A stretch of 64,000 nucleotides of DNA, from NCBI RefSeq assembly GCF_026262505.1, contig NC_067205.1, positions 16,244,001 to 16,308,000 of the forward strand, given 5' to 3'. Below are positions 1 through 9,963 of the stretch, piece after piece (the stretch's first letter is position 1; the number at the start of each line of letters is the position of its first letter). A program made the position numbers and the translations under genes. Origin of the DNA: Trichomonas vaginalis G3 (lineage: Eukaryota; Parabasalia; Trichomonadida; Trichomonadidae). A model generated the notes under the pieces. It was not told where the DNA came from. It did no database searches and was given only the letters and a program-made list of their open reading frames with translations.

Positions 1-190
1 TGAAACTATTGTCGCTCTTGGTTTGTTAAAGACAACATCCCATTCTTTCATGACATAACATTCTGGGGCAGAGTCAACATAAATGACTAAACGTTTCAAA
101 TTCTCGACTGCTTTGTTATAGTCTCTAAATGGACACATATTTCTGAAGGCTTGGAAGTCATAAAAATCTGAAACGTCTATTCTGTACATT
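1..190 (-). CDS. Polinton gene, N-terminal part, runs off the window
   Basis: About 63 codons start at an ATG at 190 on the minus strand and read off the left edge. The visible start is MYRIDVSDFYDFQAF. I do not recognise the domain. Its place beside the structural genes suggests another Polinton product. Confidence 0.45.
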
Positions 191-216
191 TTTATAAAAA
201 TAAAAAAAATATTTTT

Positions 217-1021
217 TTATTCTTGAGCTTGTTGTTGCATTTGTTCCATTTGTTGCATTTGTTGTTCTTGAGCTATTTGTTGTTGAAGTTGTTCTTGTAA
301 TACAATACTTTCACCAGTTGCATCTTCCAATTCGAAACTTTCTGCCGTCATTGACAAATACATAGGACATAAAAGTTTTACAGGAACAAAGTTTGCGTCA
401 ACTAATGTCAACGTTATACTTGCCAAAGTGTTTGAGTTCACTAAGGTTGAAAATTCTGCATTCGAATGAACAATAGGCAAACCAGCAGAGAAAGTATTGT
501 TTATACGCATAAGTATCTTTTGGTCATAGTAGTTTCTGTCGACATTCGAATAACACTTTGAACCTAAGTTTGAAACAATATATAAGATGGTGTGCTTAAT
601 GTCAATGGAATAGACATTCCTTGTATGACACCTTTTCCTGTTATAGGAAACTGTTGGTAGTAAAAACCAAATAAGTTTTGTATTATAGCTCATATCGTTT
701 ATAAGTAAACTCAGTCGGACATCCAAACATAATGAAACCTGCTCTAGTTGCAGCACATGTTACATCCGTCCTTAAAGTATTAAATAAGTCAACAAAACCT
801 GTTGGTGGTATATCTGAGTAAGTATCTTCAAAGGAGTATTTTTTACCATTCACAACAATAAAGTCTTCTGGTGTCAAAAGAGCAAAACAGGCTTTAGTCG
901 TCATTGTGTTTAAGGTTAGTTTACAATATCGTCCTTGAGGACTTTGTAAGTTTGTTGTTATAGAATTATATGACTCAGGGTTTTTAGTCGTAATAGTATA
1001 AACCACTATGTCTTCTGCCAT
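217..1021 (-). pseudogene. Polinton structural-gene region (possible minor capsid), broken
   Basis: This stretch encodes minus-strand Polinton protein sequence. The part near 1021 starts MAEDIVVYTITTKN and is rich in beta-strand-like segments. The other end is glutamine- and methionine-rich. A minor capsid (penton-type) role is only a guess, from its position next to the larger capsid-like region. The region appears broken. Confidence 0.4.
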
Positions 1022-1606
1022 TTACTTAGCAATAAATTTTAATGAAATGTTGTGGTCGTCAAATATTTTTATGACGTCTGGGAAACTATATTTTAAGTTC
1101 AACGTTTCACCTCCTTTCATAACGTATATCTTGTCAATGACATTATATGAAACACCACAGCAAGCAATGTCGGGTTCTATTTCTTTGATGTTTATATCGT
1201 CTGCCTCTGTCAAAAGTTTCAATAGTTCTTTCAAAACTTCATGAGGTGCAATGACATATGAGTTCACTTTTACAGGGTTGTGTTCGACCAAGTTTAACAT
1301 TATACCTAAAGCTTGACAAATCTTCTCCTGAGTTTTAAGTTTGTCTTTAAGTTGTTGGTAGTCGTTTCGAATATCTGCAACAGAACTTAAGTCTCTGCTA
1401 ACTTCAGGATATGTTGGTTGTTCTTTTACAGGAACTATTGTTATACCATCTTCGTCTTCGTATGGTTTCCCCACTTCAACATCTCTTTCTTTGACATTGA
1501 CAACAACACTTTGACTGTTTGTTTGAGTTGGTGAATTTAACTTCACATCTGCCACCGCCATTAAACCTTTTGAAACACTTACGCTTCTATTTTTCGGAAA
1601 TGACAT
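1022..1606 (-). CDS. Polinton hypothetical protein, 194 aa
   Basis: An open frame starts at an ATG at 1606 (MSFPKNRSVSVSKG) and abuts the next minus-strand gene region. The middle has a helical, coiled-coil-prone stretch (around SVADIRNDYQQLKDKL), followed by a more ordered C-terminal part with two adjacent cysteines. No catalytic motif is visible and I do not recognise the family. Its size and location among capsid-region genes suggest a structural or assembly role. Confidence 0.45.
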   Translation of the reverse strand: MSFPKNRSVSVSKGLMAVADVKLNSPTQTNSQSVVVNVKERDVEVGKPYEDEDGITIVPVKEQPTYPEVSRDLSSVADIRNDYQQLKDKLKTQEKICQALGIMLNLVEHNPVKVNSYVIAPHEVLKELLKLLTEADDINIKEIEPDIACCGVSYNVIDKIYVMKGGETLNLKYSFPDVIKIFDDHNISLKFIAK

Positions 1607-1922
1607 TTTACTTAGAATAAAAAGATGGACGTATTTGAGTATCTCTTCGAATTGAAGCAAACAAAGTTTACACACACAAACAATACAAATACATTGACAG
1701 AATAGTTCTTTACACAAACAATGGAAAATGTTATAGAATAGCAGTCTTTGCTGAACCAAAATATTTTCATAAAGCAAAGAAAGTTGGTATAACGAAATGG
1801 TGAAAGTTCTTGAAGCAGACAAAAATATAACAACAAAACTGACGATATTTCTAAAGGTAAGTTTATAATACAATATATATCAAAACTGGCGTACTGTCAA
1901 TATTTGACGGAGAGAAGTCAGT

Positions 1923-3537
1923 TCAAGAACAACTTACTGACCTGCTGCCAAAATCTGCTCGATGGAAGCTGTCGTTACCAATCTGAGGAGCCCCAGCAGG
2001 TTTCATCGAACGAATCTTCAAAAGAGCATCTTCCGTGAAAAGTGCTATTGGTTTTGTAAACTTCTTTGCTTTCAATTCATCTGGACCGTCTCTGTCACCA
2101 GTATATTGTATTTGAACTGTACCAACAGTTGAAATACCACCCATAAAGTCTTCTGAGTCAGCAAATGGAATGCCAAGCCAAAAGTTTGAACGGTCTCCAT
2201 TTGTATATTGAGTTTTTTGACCTCCTGTATGAGTCCATACTTTCACATATGGCATAATAGAACTTTGCATTTCAGGGTTAATGGTTGTTGTGAAGTTGTT
2301 GTTAAAGTTCATAGCATCTAATGTCAAGTTGTATGACCTCATATCCTCAACTGTAGAATATTCTTCTCTTGGATAATATTTGCCATCTATGTTTATATGA
2401 TATTTAATACCAGGGTTGTAGAAGCAAGAATAGTCATTTATAGTTCGTCTGAACAGTACAAACATAGTATCTGCATGTTTCATTGCAGTTGTTAAAGCAA
2501 TATCTGTTCTTGCACCTGGGTCAGCACTTTGGTTTCCAACTTCACCTGCAAAGTCTTTGACAGATATTTGGTGTATAGGGAACATAAGTGGAACTGCAAT
2601 ATATTTGGCAGCTAAAGCATTTGAAATATCTGGGTCCAACATATAGACTGCAAGTCTGCTTTCTATTCTCTTGCATTCAAATTTTTCGCATGTGAACTTA
2701 ACTGGGTCCCAAGCAGTTCCAGCAGCATTGAAATAATAGTTTACTTCAGTGTTGAGGTTTGAGAAACCAAAGTCTAAGTCAACTTTGTCTTTGCAAAATC
2801 GGCGAATGACGTTTGATTTGCTCCCTTTACGTCTGTAAGAGTGAATGGGTCTTGTGTTGGTGCAATGACTAAGTTATTTTTGCTTGGAGTAAGTTCGATA
2901 GAAATTTTTCCTGCCCAGTTTGGCAAGTATCTTAAAAACCTGAAGATGAGGAAAGATGACAAAGGAACTCTAAGTTTCAGTTTTACTTTAGTGACAGCAT
3001 TTCATCTGAACCAGAAAGGTTAACATAAACTCCTGGAACGTTAGGGTCAAGTCTTCTTATTTTCTCAATAGTTGCATACTGGTCTGTTTGTTCTCTAGCT
3101 TGTGGTTGTACTGAGTTTCTCAAAGCGAACCATTCATAGTTTGCCCATGTTACTGTTTGAACTAAGTCAGAGTTAGAATATATCTTATATCCCATGAAAA
3201 CTTCTGGAGCATATTGGTATCCGACATAGAAAATTCCATTGCAACCTTTCTTGTCAGACAACTTGGCAGAAGGTTTTATTTCAATGTCTTGTTCCACGTA
3301 TAAGAAAGAGTTGTCAATAGAAATAATATGAAACCTGTCGCAAGCAATATCTACTGTTGTTGAAGAACCTTCTCCAAACTCACCTACGTTTCCATAAGAA
3401 ACAGCAGTTGTATATTCGTAAGTTCCAGGAACTATTTCTGACCTTCTAATGGCATTGTCGCATTCGTTATACCATTCGGAAACATTTCCATTCATAGCAT
3501 CCAAAACTGTTGGCGTTATATTCTGAGCGGCGTACAT
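1923..3537 (-). pseudogene. Polinton major capsid-like region, broken
   Basis: The encoded segments are rich in beta-strand-type sequence, aromatic residues and asparagine, and low in charge clusters. This is the texture expected of the double jelly-roll major capsid protein of Polintons. Its length (about 1.6 kb) is also right for that gene. The assignment is inference from length, composition and gene neighbourhood; I did not see a decisive motif. The region is broken, with a small number of interruptions. Confidence 0.5.
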
Positions 3538-3576
3538 TTCATATGAGTAAAAATATAGAATAGTTGGATTTATATG

Positions 3577-4038
3577 TCATAATAGAACCCACTGACCAAG
3601 CTTTACTTTCTTCCTGACTGAGTTTTTAACTCTTCTTTTTCCTTCATTGCCCTCTGCTTGAAGTTGTTGCATCTTTGCATTATGTTCATCTAGTATGTTG
3701 CAAATTTCCCATGTCCTTTTTGCCTTTTGGCTCTGGTCGCCCATCTCAGGTAACCTATATCCTAGAAAGAGTTTGTCATAGTCTGTATTTGAGTCTTCGC
3801 GTATTGTTTGCATGACTCTTTCCTGAGTTTCCGGTTCAAGCTCTTCAAACAGTGCCTGTCCATATGGAATAAGCTCGTTTCCAAATATATGTTTTTGTAG
3901 CCATTCTGGTTTTCTTTCCATGTTACCAACTATATCTTTTGTGAATGGGAAAGCTTTTACCCAATCTTTCAGTCTTGCGTCGTTTATTTCTGTAGTTGGT
4001 TTTATTTTGTCAAGGAACATGTTTTTCAATACTAACAT
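3577..4038 (-). CDS. Polinton hypothetical protein, 153 aa
   Basis: An open frame starts at an ATG at 4038. It is charged and mainly helical, with acidic patches in the middle and a basic C-terminus (GKRRVKNSVRKKVKLGQ). The function is not recognised. It sits between the capsid-like region and a long acidic gene, all on the same strand with short spacers, so it is probably co-expressed with them. Confidence 0.45.
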   Translation of the reverse strand: MLVLKNMFLDKIKPTTEINDARLKDWVKAFPFTKDIVGNMERKPEWLQKHIFGNELIPYGQALFEELEPETQERVMQTIREDSNTDYDKLFLGYRLPEMGDQSQKAKRTWEICNILDEHNAKMQQLQAEGNEGKRRVKNSVRKKVKLGQWVLL

Positions 4039-4067
4039 TTCATTTGGTACTGTCCATTTGAGTTTTC

Positions 4068-5351
4068 TTAAATATTCATCCCTTCTCGTTCATTGTCTGC
4101 AAAGTAAGTTTTTATGACATTTTGTAAACTTTCGTTTGCAAGGTCATGTACAATAGGTTCTCTTCCTTCGCTCTCCCTAACTTTCTTTCTAAACTCTTCA
4201 CCAAATATACCATCTCTATGGTTCTGTGTAGTTCTTTGAGATAAATGTTCTAGAACGTCAGGTGTTATATTTCCATCAGCCATGTTCATTTCATACTGGT
4301 CCAAAATATCTGCATGTTTCATATCTTTCAATGGCATTAAAGCCGCGCTTAAAATACCAGCTATATCTCGTTCACCATTGACTTCCATTGCGTCTACAAC
4401 TTCTTGGAATTGTGGTTGTAAGTTTATGAACCACCTATCTGGATTAGCTTTATGACCCCATCTCATTGTAGTTCCATCGTCTGCAGAAACAAAAGTAGGT
4501 TTGTTTCCATCTTGGTTAGGTTCTGAATGAACTTTAAACAATGTTTCATTTCTATATGTTTTCTTGAAATTTAACCTTTTATTTTCACCGAGTTCATCCG
4601 AAGATTGAACGTTAAATGCTCGTAAGTAAAAAGGGTTGTTGTATTTGTGTACATTTTTTTTCAGTTCTTCCATTCTATGCTGAATATTTTCATCTGGTGT
4701 TGGAGTCTTTTGTATGTCGGCAAACATTTTTCGATATTCTTCTACTATGTCAGCCGAATTTTTTTTAGACTCTTGGAAAGATTCCATATTCACCTCATGC
4801 TCTTGTTGAGGGTCAAGATTTTTCGGCTGTTCCAAATCTTCATCTAGTTCTGTGAAGTTAGTTTCCAAAGGAGGGACTTGTTCGTTTTCTTCAGGCTCTT
4901 CTAGCTGTTGTTGCTGAACTATTTCTTCCATGTCTGGTTGTATCTGAACTTCTTCCTGTGGAGTTTCTTGTACCTCATCTGCTGGCATTTCATATATTCC
5001 GAGACCGTTTTCAACAATTTCCCTATCTACGTCATCCGCATTCATAAGCTTTTGTTCTTTCGTTCCGTCTCTATTTTTTACGCGTTTCATGACGAAAGTT
5101 GAATTGTCATTTAGCTCTGACATCAAATATCTCGGAGTAAATTCATCCATGTCATTTGGATGATATGCTATTAAATCATATCCCTTAGCGAGCTTGTATT
5201 TTCCAGGTTTGAGATTATATCCGTTTTGGTGCTGAGCCATAAAGCTAAATAGGTTCGGGTCAGTATTTCCATCCTTGAACTTTCCAATAGCTTCTTTATA
5301 TCTGTCACTAAAGTCAACAGTATCTGGGAAACCACACTCTTCTTTAAGCAT
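4068..5351 (-). CDS. Polinton hypothetical acidic protein, 427 aa
   Basis: An open frame from an ATG at 5351. The N-terminal third looks globular. The middle (about residues 130-220) is very rich in Glu and Gln. The C-terminal half is charged and helical. No enzymatic motif is visible. It begins 2 bases after the stop of the preceding minus-strand gene at 5354, a tight spacing that suggests joint expression. A scaffold or internal virion protein is possible but unsupported. Confidence 0.5.
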   Translation of the reverse strand: MLKEECGFPDTVDFSDRYKEAIGKFKDGNTDPNLFSFMAQHQNGYNLKPGKYKLAKGYDLIAYHPNDMDEFTPRYLMSELNDNSTFVMKRVKNRDGTKEQKLMNADDVDREIVENGLGIYEMPADEVQETPQEEVQIQPDMEEIVQQQQLEEPEENEQVPPLETNFTELDEDLEQPKNLDPQQEHEVNMESFQESKKNSADIVEEYRKMFADIQKTPTPDENIQHRMEELKKNVHKYNNPFYLRAFNVQSSDELGENKRLNFKKTYRNETLFKVHSEPNQDGNKPTFVSADDGTTMRWGHKANPDRWFINLQPQFQEVVDAMEVNGERDIAGILSAALMPLKDMKHADILDQYEMNMADGNITPDVLEHLSQRTTQNHRDGIFGEEFRKKVRESEGREPIVHDLANESLQNVIKTYFADNEREGMNI

Positions 5352-5353
5352 TT

Positions 5354-6064
5354 TTAAGAATTCTTGGTTTCCTTGTTCTCTACTTCTTTTATGTCCTTGC
5401 TCTGTTTGTGGTTGTTGTTGTGCAGGGTTTTGAACTGTTGGTTGCTGTGCTGGTTGTTGTGTTGGTTGTTGTGCTGGTTGTGGAGGTGGTTGTTGTGCTG
5501 GTTGTTGTGCATGCCTGTGTCTGTGTCCATGTGACGATGTAAATGTTTAGGTAGTCCTGGTGCAGGTGCTTCTCTTGGAGGGTTTGGTGGTATATAAGTT
5601 CCACCAGCTGGCACATATGTTCCATCTGCAGCGTAATGTCCTACCTGACTTTTCGTTCTTAAGAAAGCATTTACTAGGTCTGTTTTGGTCTGTTGTAACT
5701 CTTTTTCTTGACTTTCCACAACAGTTGCTCTAACGGCGTCATAGGCACTTTGAACTGCCTGTCTCGTTGCTGCATCTGTTATTTTCGTCATATTTTGTGC
5801 TACTTCTCTTAACTCTTTGTCGAAACCTTCAGACTTCAGTTTCTTTCCAGATGAGAAGTCGTTCACTTGTTTCACCTTACTATGAAGAGCTTCGAAGGCG
5901 TTCTTAAAGTCAGCATTTGTTAAAGCTTCATTTGAACTGTCTTCATCCGCTTGTATTTTTGTCCTTATTGACCCTATGAGTTGGGCTGCTTTAGCGTTGG
6001 CTTGGGCATCTAACCAGTCATTATTAGCTTTTATATATTCTGCGCTTTTCATTGCCTTTTGCAT
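5354..6064 (-). CDS. Polinton hypothetical helical protein with His/Asn/Gln-rich tail, 236 aa
   Basis: An open frame from an ATG at 6064. The first ~140 residues are helical and alanine- and lysine-rich. Next comes a proline-rich hinge (PPNPPREAPAPG), then a low-complexity tail built on repeats of the HNNQ type, and finally a Lys/Glu-rich end. The tail corresponds to a short tandem repeat around 5400-5510, which may vary between copies. The function is not known. Confidence 0.45.
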   Translation of the reverse strand: MQKAMKSAEYIKANNDWLDAQANAKAAQLIGSIRTKIQADEDSSNEALTNADFKNAFEALHSKVKQVNDFSSGKKLKSEGFDKELREVAQNMTKITDAATRQAVQSAYDAVRATVVESQEKELQQTKTDLVNAFLRTKSQVGHYAADGTYVPAGGTYIPPNPPREAPAPGLPKHLHRHMDTDTGMHNNQHNNHLHNQHNNQHNNQHSNQQFKTLHNNNHKQSKDIKEVENKETKNS

Positions 6065-6227
6065 GCTGCGTCGTTATTTTTACTTTCTTGTGCTAAGTTT
6101 TCATACTGTACGGTTTGGTTTTGCAACTGTAAAAGTTTTTCTGCCTTTACATTTGCTTCAACTTCTTTTTTATACTCATCGCTATCCATATATGTCTTCA
6201 GGGCTTTTTGTTTTATCTCTTCATCTT

Positions 6228-6506
6228 TCAGTATTTATATTGAGTAGTATGGTTTTTCAAATTTATGACATCTTGTTCCATTTTTGCTACTTCTGCTGCT
6301 TTTTCTGACACTTTTTTCGCATATTCCTCTGTACTTAGTTCTTTCAGTTGTTCTTCTTTCTTCTTTTTCTCTACGTTTAACTCATTGAGTTTCTTTGTGT
6401 GTCTGTCATATTCTAGTTTCTTTTCGTTTTCACTTATTTGCTTCTGTATGTCTATGTTTGACTTTTTGACATCTGTTATTTGATTTTTGAGTGAACTCAA
6501 ATTCAT
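6228..6506 (-). CDS. Polinton hypothetical coiled-coil protein, 92 aa
   Basis: A short open frame starts at an ATG at 6506. Almost the whole sequence is a heptad-like coiled coil rich in Lys and Glu (for example ISENEKKLEYDRHTKKLNEL). No further domain is visible. It lies in the same minus-strand run as the other structural genes. Confidence 0.35.
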   Translation of the reverse strand: MNLSSLKNQITDVKKSNIDIQKQISENEKKLEYDRHTKKLNELNVEKKKKEEQLKELSTEEYAKKVSEKAAEVAKMEQDVINLKNHTTQYKY

Positions 6507-6579
6507 TTGACTTTGAGGGTTATAGCTGTTCCGTCTGCAGCTCCACCATAGCCTGCCATTTTCGCTAAAAGTGCCGCTC

Positions 6580-6762
6580 TTAAACCTCCACTCTGTGCAC
6601 CAATACTCGGTTTAAAAGCATAGGATTGCTTGACATTTGTTGCAACATAGTGGGGTCATTCAGCATTTGTTGTTGCAACTGTTGTTGTGGTGTCAGTTTT
6701 ACTATTGGATGTTTCAATGCTCTCTTCCTCTTACGTATATTCTTACGTAGCTTACGTGGCAT
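6580..6762 (-). CDS. Polinton small basic protein, 60 aa
   Basis: A short frame starts at an ATG at 6762 and has a strikingly basic N-terminus (MPRKLRKNIRKRKRALKHP), followed by a Gln- and Met-rich stretch. This is the first minus-strand gene next to the divergent spacer. The composition resembles nucleic-acid-condensing virion proteins, but that is inference from charge alone. Confidence 0.35.
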   Translation of the reverse strand: MPRKLRKNIRKRKRALKHPIVKLTPQQQLQQQMLNDPTMLQQMSSNPMLLNRVLVHRVEV

Positions 6763-7196
6763 TTTAAGTGAAGTTAAAAAGCGGTTTTTGACAGATGTTT
6801 ATATGACACTTTTTGTTCAGCACAAAAAACTACTCGGTCAAAGTGTTGTCAGTTTTGTAAAATAACCGTCCTATCTCATTCTATAAGGGGAAAAGGCTTC
6901 TCAAAGTATACTTCCTTGGAACGCCTGTAACTTTTCCTGTAGCGACGATAGACCCTTACTTGTCCGGACAAAGTTATACTATTTTGAGTGCTCTACAAAA
7001 AAGTCAACGCGACGACTCTCAAAAACCGTTGTGTAAAAAGTTTTACCGTTGGACAAAAAAGTATATATAGAAAACAAAAAACGTTTATAGTTCATTCAAT
7101 ATTTGAGATGGAACGGTTTGCAACGGTAACTATTAAATAAAATAAAAAAATAGAGGGGGTTACCGTTGACGAAAACGGTTTATTTTAAACTTTTCT
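6763..7196. promoter_or_regulatory. Divergent spacer inside the Polinton, likely bidirectional promoter
   Basis: A 434-bp spacer between a minus-strand run and the plus-strand gene at 7197. It contains recurring AACGGT/ACCGTT words (near 7017-7100 and 7122-7175), several in inverted orientation, and an AT-rich stretch before the ATG at 7197. No coding frame is supported. The repeated words may be binding sites; this is inference. Confidence 0.4.
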
Positions 7197-8216
7197 ATGA
7201 GTAGTCCGAAAAAAACAGTTTATTTTTGTCTAATGGCATTCGCTAGCGTGTTCGCTCCAAATTCACCTGAAGAAATTGCTTGCAAACTTTCAGCACCCAC
7301 AGGTTTAGAGCCTCAATATCAAACTGCAGCATCTACACATTCTCCAAGCAGAACAGACAATTCGCTCAATCCAAAGCCACTTTCACTACCAAAAACAATA
7401 CCAAACGAGCTCCGTATTACAAAGAACCACAGCAACGCTGAACTACGCAAAATACTACTCAGATTGTCTGAAGAATACTTCAATTCAAAGCCAGAAGAAA
7501 GAGTTCCTGCAACTTTTAACAAAGAATATTGTGAACAACTCAACAAAGTTCTTGCAGACTTTACCAAACTACAAAAAGAAACACCTGACCCATTCGAATT
7601 AGGTGACACAATTGTCAACTATTTTCCAACAATAACAAAGATAATGGTTGACAGAACTATATGTCAGCTTATTGAAAGTCTTCCACCCAAAGCTGCAAAA
7701 AAAGTCGAACAGTTTTGGGTCGAATTCAAATTAAAGAGTTATGGATATCAGGATGACGAAGAAGAACGTGAGTACGGACAAGAAACAGCAAAATGGCAAT
7801 GTCTTAGCTCACTCAATCCCAAGTTCAAACCATTATTTTACTCAGACAACAACACAATTCAAGTACGCAAAATTGCTATTCATTTCGTTAACCAAGCAGA
7901 AGACATTGAAGAAGGAGACTCTATCTCAGTTTATGTTTGCTACTGCAAGTTTTTCAAGGACGAATTTGGAGGACCAATTCTCATGCATGTCTTCAAGCCA
8001 CGTCAGCAACTCTACGTTGAAACTGAAATAACACTCATGCATGGAATGTATCTCAAGTTTGAAAGCCAATTGGAAAACACATACAACATTTGGCTTTCAT
8101 ACATTCAGTTCGATACACCAGATGACTTTGATGTTGAAGAAGAAGACTCTACTCAAGAAGATGAACCACAAGACTCAATCCAAGAAGAGTCCTCCGAATT
8201 CACACCAGAAGACTAA
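7197..8216 (+). CDS. Polinton right-end protein, 339 aa
   Basis: An open frame from an ATG at 7197, the only plus-strand gene in this part of the element. The N-terminus has a mildly hydrophobic stretch, the middle is mixed alpha/beta, and the last ~40 residues are almost entirely Asp, Glu, Ser and Gln. No known catalytic signature is seen. Its terminal position and opposite orientation match the accessory gene found near one end of Polintons. The function is not recognised. Confidence 0.5.
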   Translation: MSSPKKTVYFCLMAFASVFAPNSPEEIACKLSAPTGLEPQYQTAASTHSPSRTDNSLNPKPLSLPKTIPNELRITKNHSNAELRKILLRLSEEYFNSKPEERVPATFNKEYCEQLNKVLADFTKLQKETPDPFELGDTIVNYFPTITKIMVDRTICQLIESLPPKAAKKVEQFWVEFKLKSYGYQDDEEEREYGQETAKWQCLSSLNPKFKPLFYSDNNTIQVRKIAIHFVNQAEDIEEGDSISVYVCYCKFFKDEFGGPILMHVFKPRQQLYVETEITLMHGMYLKFESQLENTYNIWLSYIQFDTPDDFDVEEEDSTQEDEPQDSIQEESSEFTPED

Positions 8217-8251
8217 CAATTTTCCGAATAAAAACCTCATTTTTTACTAAA

Positions 8252-8321
8252 CATCTTCGGGGCTAGAAGGGGCGCAGCCCCTGGAAGCCCCACTACCTTT
8301 TTTTTTTTTTTTTTTTTTTTT
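8252..8321. repeat. Nested GC-rich palindrome and T tract at the Polinton edge
   Basis: GGGGCT and AGCCCC enclose a second inverted repeat, AGGGGC-GCA-GCCCCT, giving a two-level hairpin in otherwise AT-rich DNA. It is followed by a run of about 24 T. It starts about 40 bp after the stop of the plus-strand gene. It is probably part of the terminal region of the element or a 3'-end-forming hairpin. Confidence 0.6.
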
Positions 8322-8378
8322 TTATATCGCATGTAATTAGAATTGAAGTTATTTTTCAATCGTGGATTTCAATAATTA

Positions 8379-9898
8379 AGGGTTTCGTTTTGCGAAAAAA
8401 ACGTACAATACGCAATTTCGCTAAAAAAACATTTAGCTAGCAATTTCGACCTTTGACTCCACTCAAGACGTCACTTTTTTAATTTTGCGGTATCATATTT
8501 TTGGAAAATCTTTATGAATATTATATAAAAAGTCTCTTTAATATCTATATTTCATATTTTTATCGATTTTTAAAGTTTTTGCGAAAAGTATTCAATTATT
8601 TTTGCTATTTGGTCGGGGAAATGTCAGATTTGCGACATTTTCTGATATGATATTCAGATTCTACGTTGATAATAATGCTTATAGAACCCTCTTGCTATTG
8701 TGTCGAAATTGCGAAACCGATAGCAAAAAAGGTAACTAAACTCCTTTCGCCGATCCGATTTGCTCCATATTTAAAATATAGCTTGCATATGTAGAAGAAA
8801 AGCTAATTTTGAAGTACGCCCGAAATCCACCAACAGGATTTCGAGCTACTAAAAAGGTACTTTTAAATGTGATTTTTTTTATAAAAAATTAAATTTATTT
8901 TAAGATCAGACTAAAAACTAATTTTATGGAAAATCTATATCGACAAATTTATTACTTATTGGGTATATAGATTTTTTGATTATGGCGATTATGTCTGATA
9001 TGCTTCCAATAAGCCAAAACACATTTCATACTGATTTCTATAAAAGGTATCTTTATTATAGAAGTGTAAGCTATATCTGTTTGTTTTTTTATTATAACAA
9101 ATTCAAAATTCTCTTATAAGGACTAGATGAAATCTGTATTATTAAATCATTAGCTAAATGAAGGTTCAAATAGAAAGTAAATATCAATTTCTATGATACT
9201 GAAACCAAATAGTTCTTTTAATAAAAGATAACACGCTGAAAATTATTGAGTATTTGCAAATCTCAAAAATCTATTGGTGAATTTGGCTCAACTTTTAAAA
9301 TTATAACATCCATATCAAATCATAAAAGCAGACAAAAATTAAAGCCAAACCTATCGGCCAATTTTTTTTGATATTTTGATTTTTGAGGTATACTTTTAAA
9401 AGTGGATTTAAAACACTTATGAAAAAACATTAACTTCTGTCGTTATGATTATTGATTTAGACAATAATGATTTTAATCTTTGATTATCAAAACACTAAAG
9501 TCATCTTTTTAACATTTGCTTGGTAGCATTAACTCAAGTCTAAAGTACTATTTTATGTGGCACTCTTAGAATTTTTGTATTCATTGTACACGCTGAAATA
9601 GTACCATTAAAGTTATGGCGGACTTTCAAAAAATAGTTTGGTCACCTTTATAGCAAAAATATCTCGCAATATCAAAATTGAGATATTGAGTGAATTATGC
9701 ATTATAGAGATTAAAAATCTGATTTGTGAAAACATCTCATCAGTTTCTAGCTAATTCAAAAATCTTTACTATCTTATTTGATTAAAATGAAAAGGGAATA
9801 GTTTCATTATGCTTTAAATGACAGCCTTATAATATAATCATAGTTTTCGCTCAATATGCAGCATTTTTTTTTCGAAATCTATGGTCAATGTCCTAAAT
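8379..9898 (+). mobile_element. Truncated TA-flanked (mariner-type) repeat, left copy
   Basis: It begins with AGGGTTTCGTTTTGC directly after TA. It matches, in inverse orientation, the repeat at 14899-15949 almost base for base over about 590 bp, ignoring an inserted element (8728-9649). Similarity stops abruptly at about 9898, so the far end and its terminal repeat are missing. TA flanks and short terminal repeats suggest a Tc1/mariner-type non-autonomous element. No transposase is visible. Confidence 0.7.
8728..9649. mobile_element. 922-bp inverted-repeat element inserted in the mariner-type repeat
   Basis: The intact copy at 14899-15949 gives the empty site: it reads through ATAGCAAAAATATCTC without interruption. 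Here ATAGCAAA occurs on both sides (8720-8727 and 9650-9657). The ends AAAGGTAACTAAACT and AAAGGTGACCAAACT (right end, complement) are 15-bp terminal inverted repeats with two mismatches. Because of the A run the duplication can be read as 8-10 bp, which fits hAT (8) or Mutator-like (9-10) elements. No coding frame is visible, so it is non-autonomous. Confidence 0.75.
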
Positions 9899-9963
9899 TT
9901 AAAATTTATTATATCTCCTCATTCCTCATTATAATATATATTTATTTCTAAATTTCAAAATAA

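Larger units (their letters stand above)
1..8321. mobile_element. Polinton/Maverick element, right-hand part (fossil)
   Basis: A block of structural-type genes, nearly all on the minus strand, with one plus-strand gene at the right edge. It ends in a nested GC-rich palindrome and a T tract. The gene order, the capsid-like region and the lack of similarity to the neighbouring housekeeping genes fit the Maverick/Polinton family, which is very abundant in Trichomonas vaginalis. The left end, with the polymerase, integrase and other inverted repeat, lies outside the window, so completeness cannot be judged. The structural part appears broken in roughly five places, while several other genes still look open; this suggests a fairly young but inactive copy. 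The right boundary is inferred from the palindrome and T tract, because the target duplication cannot be tested from one end. Confidence 0.75.

Noticed and set aside
5389-5625. A Thr-rich minus-strand frame
   Set aside because: It is an alternative reading of the low-complexity repeat at the end of the 5354-6064 gene.
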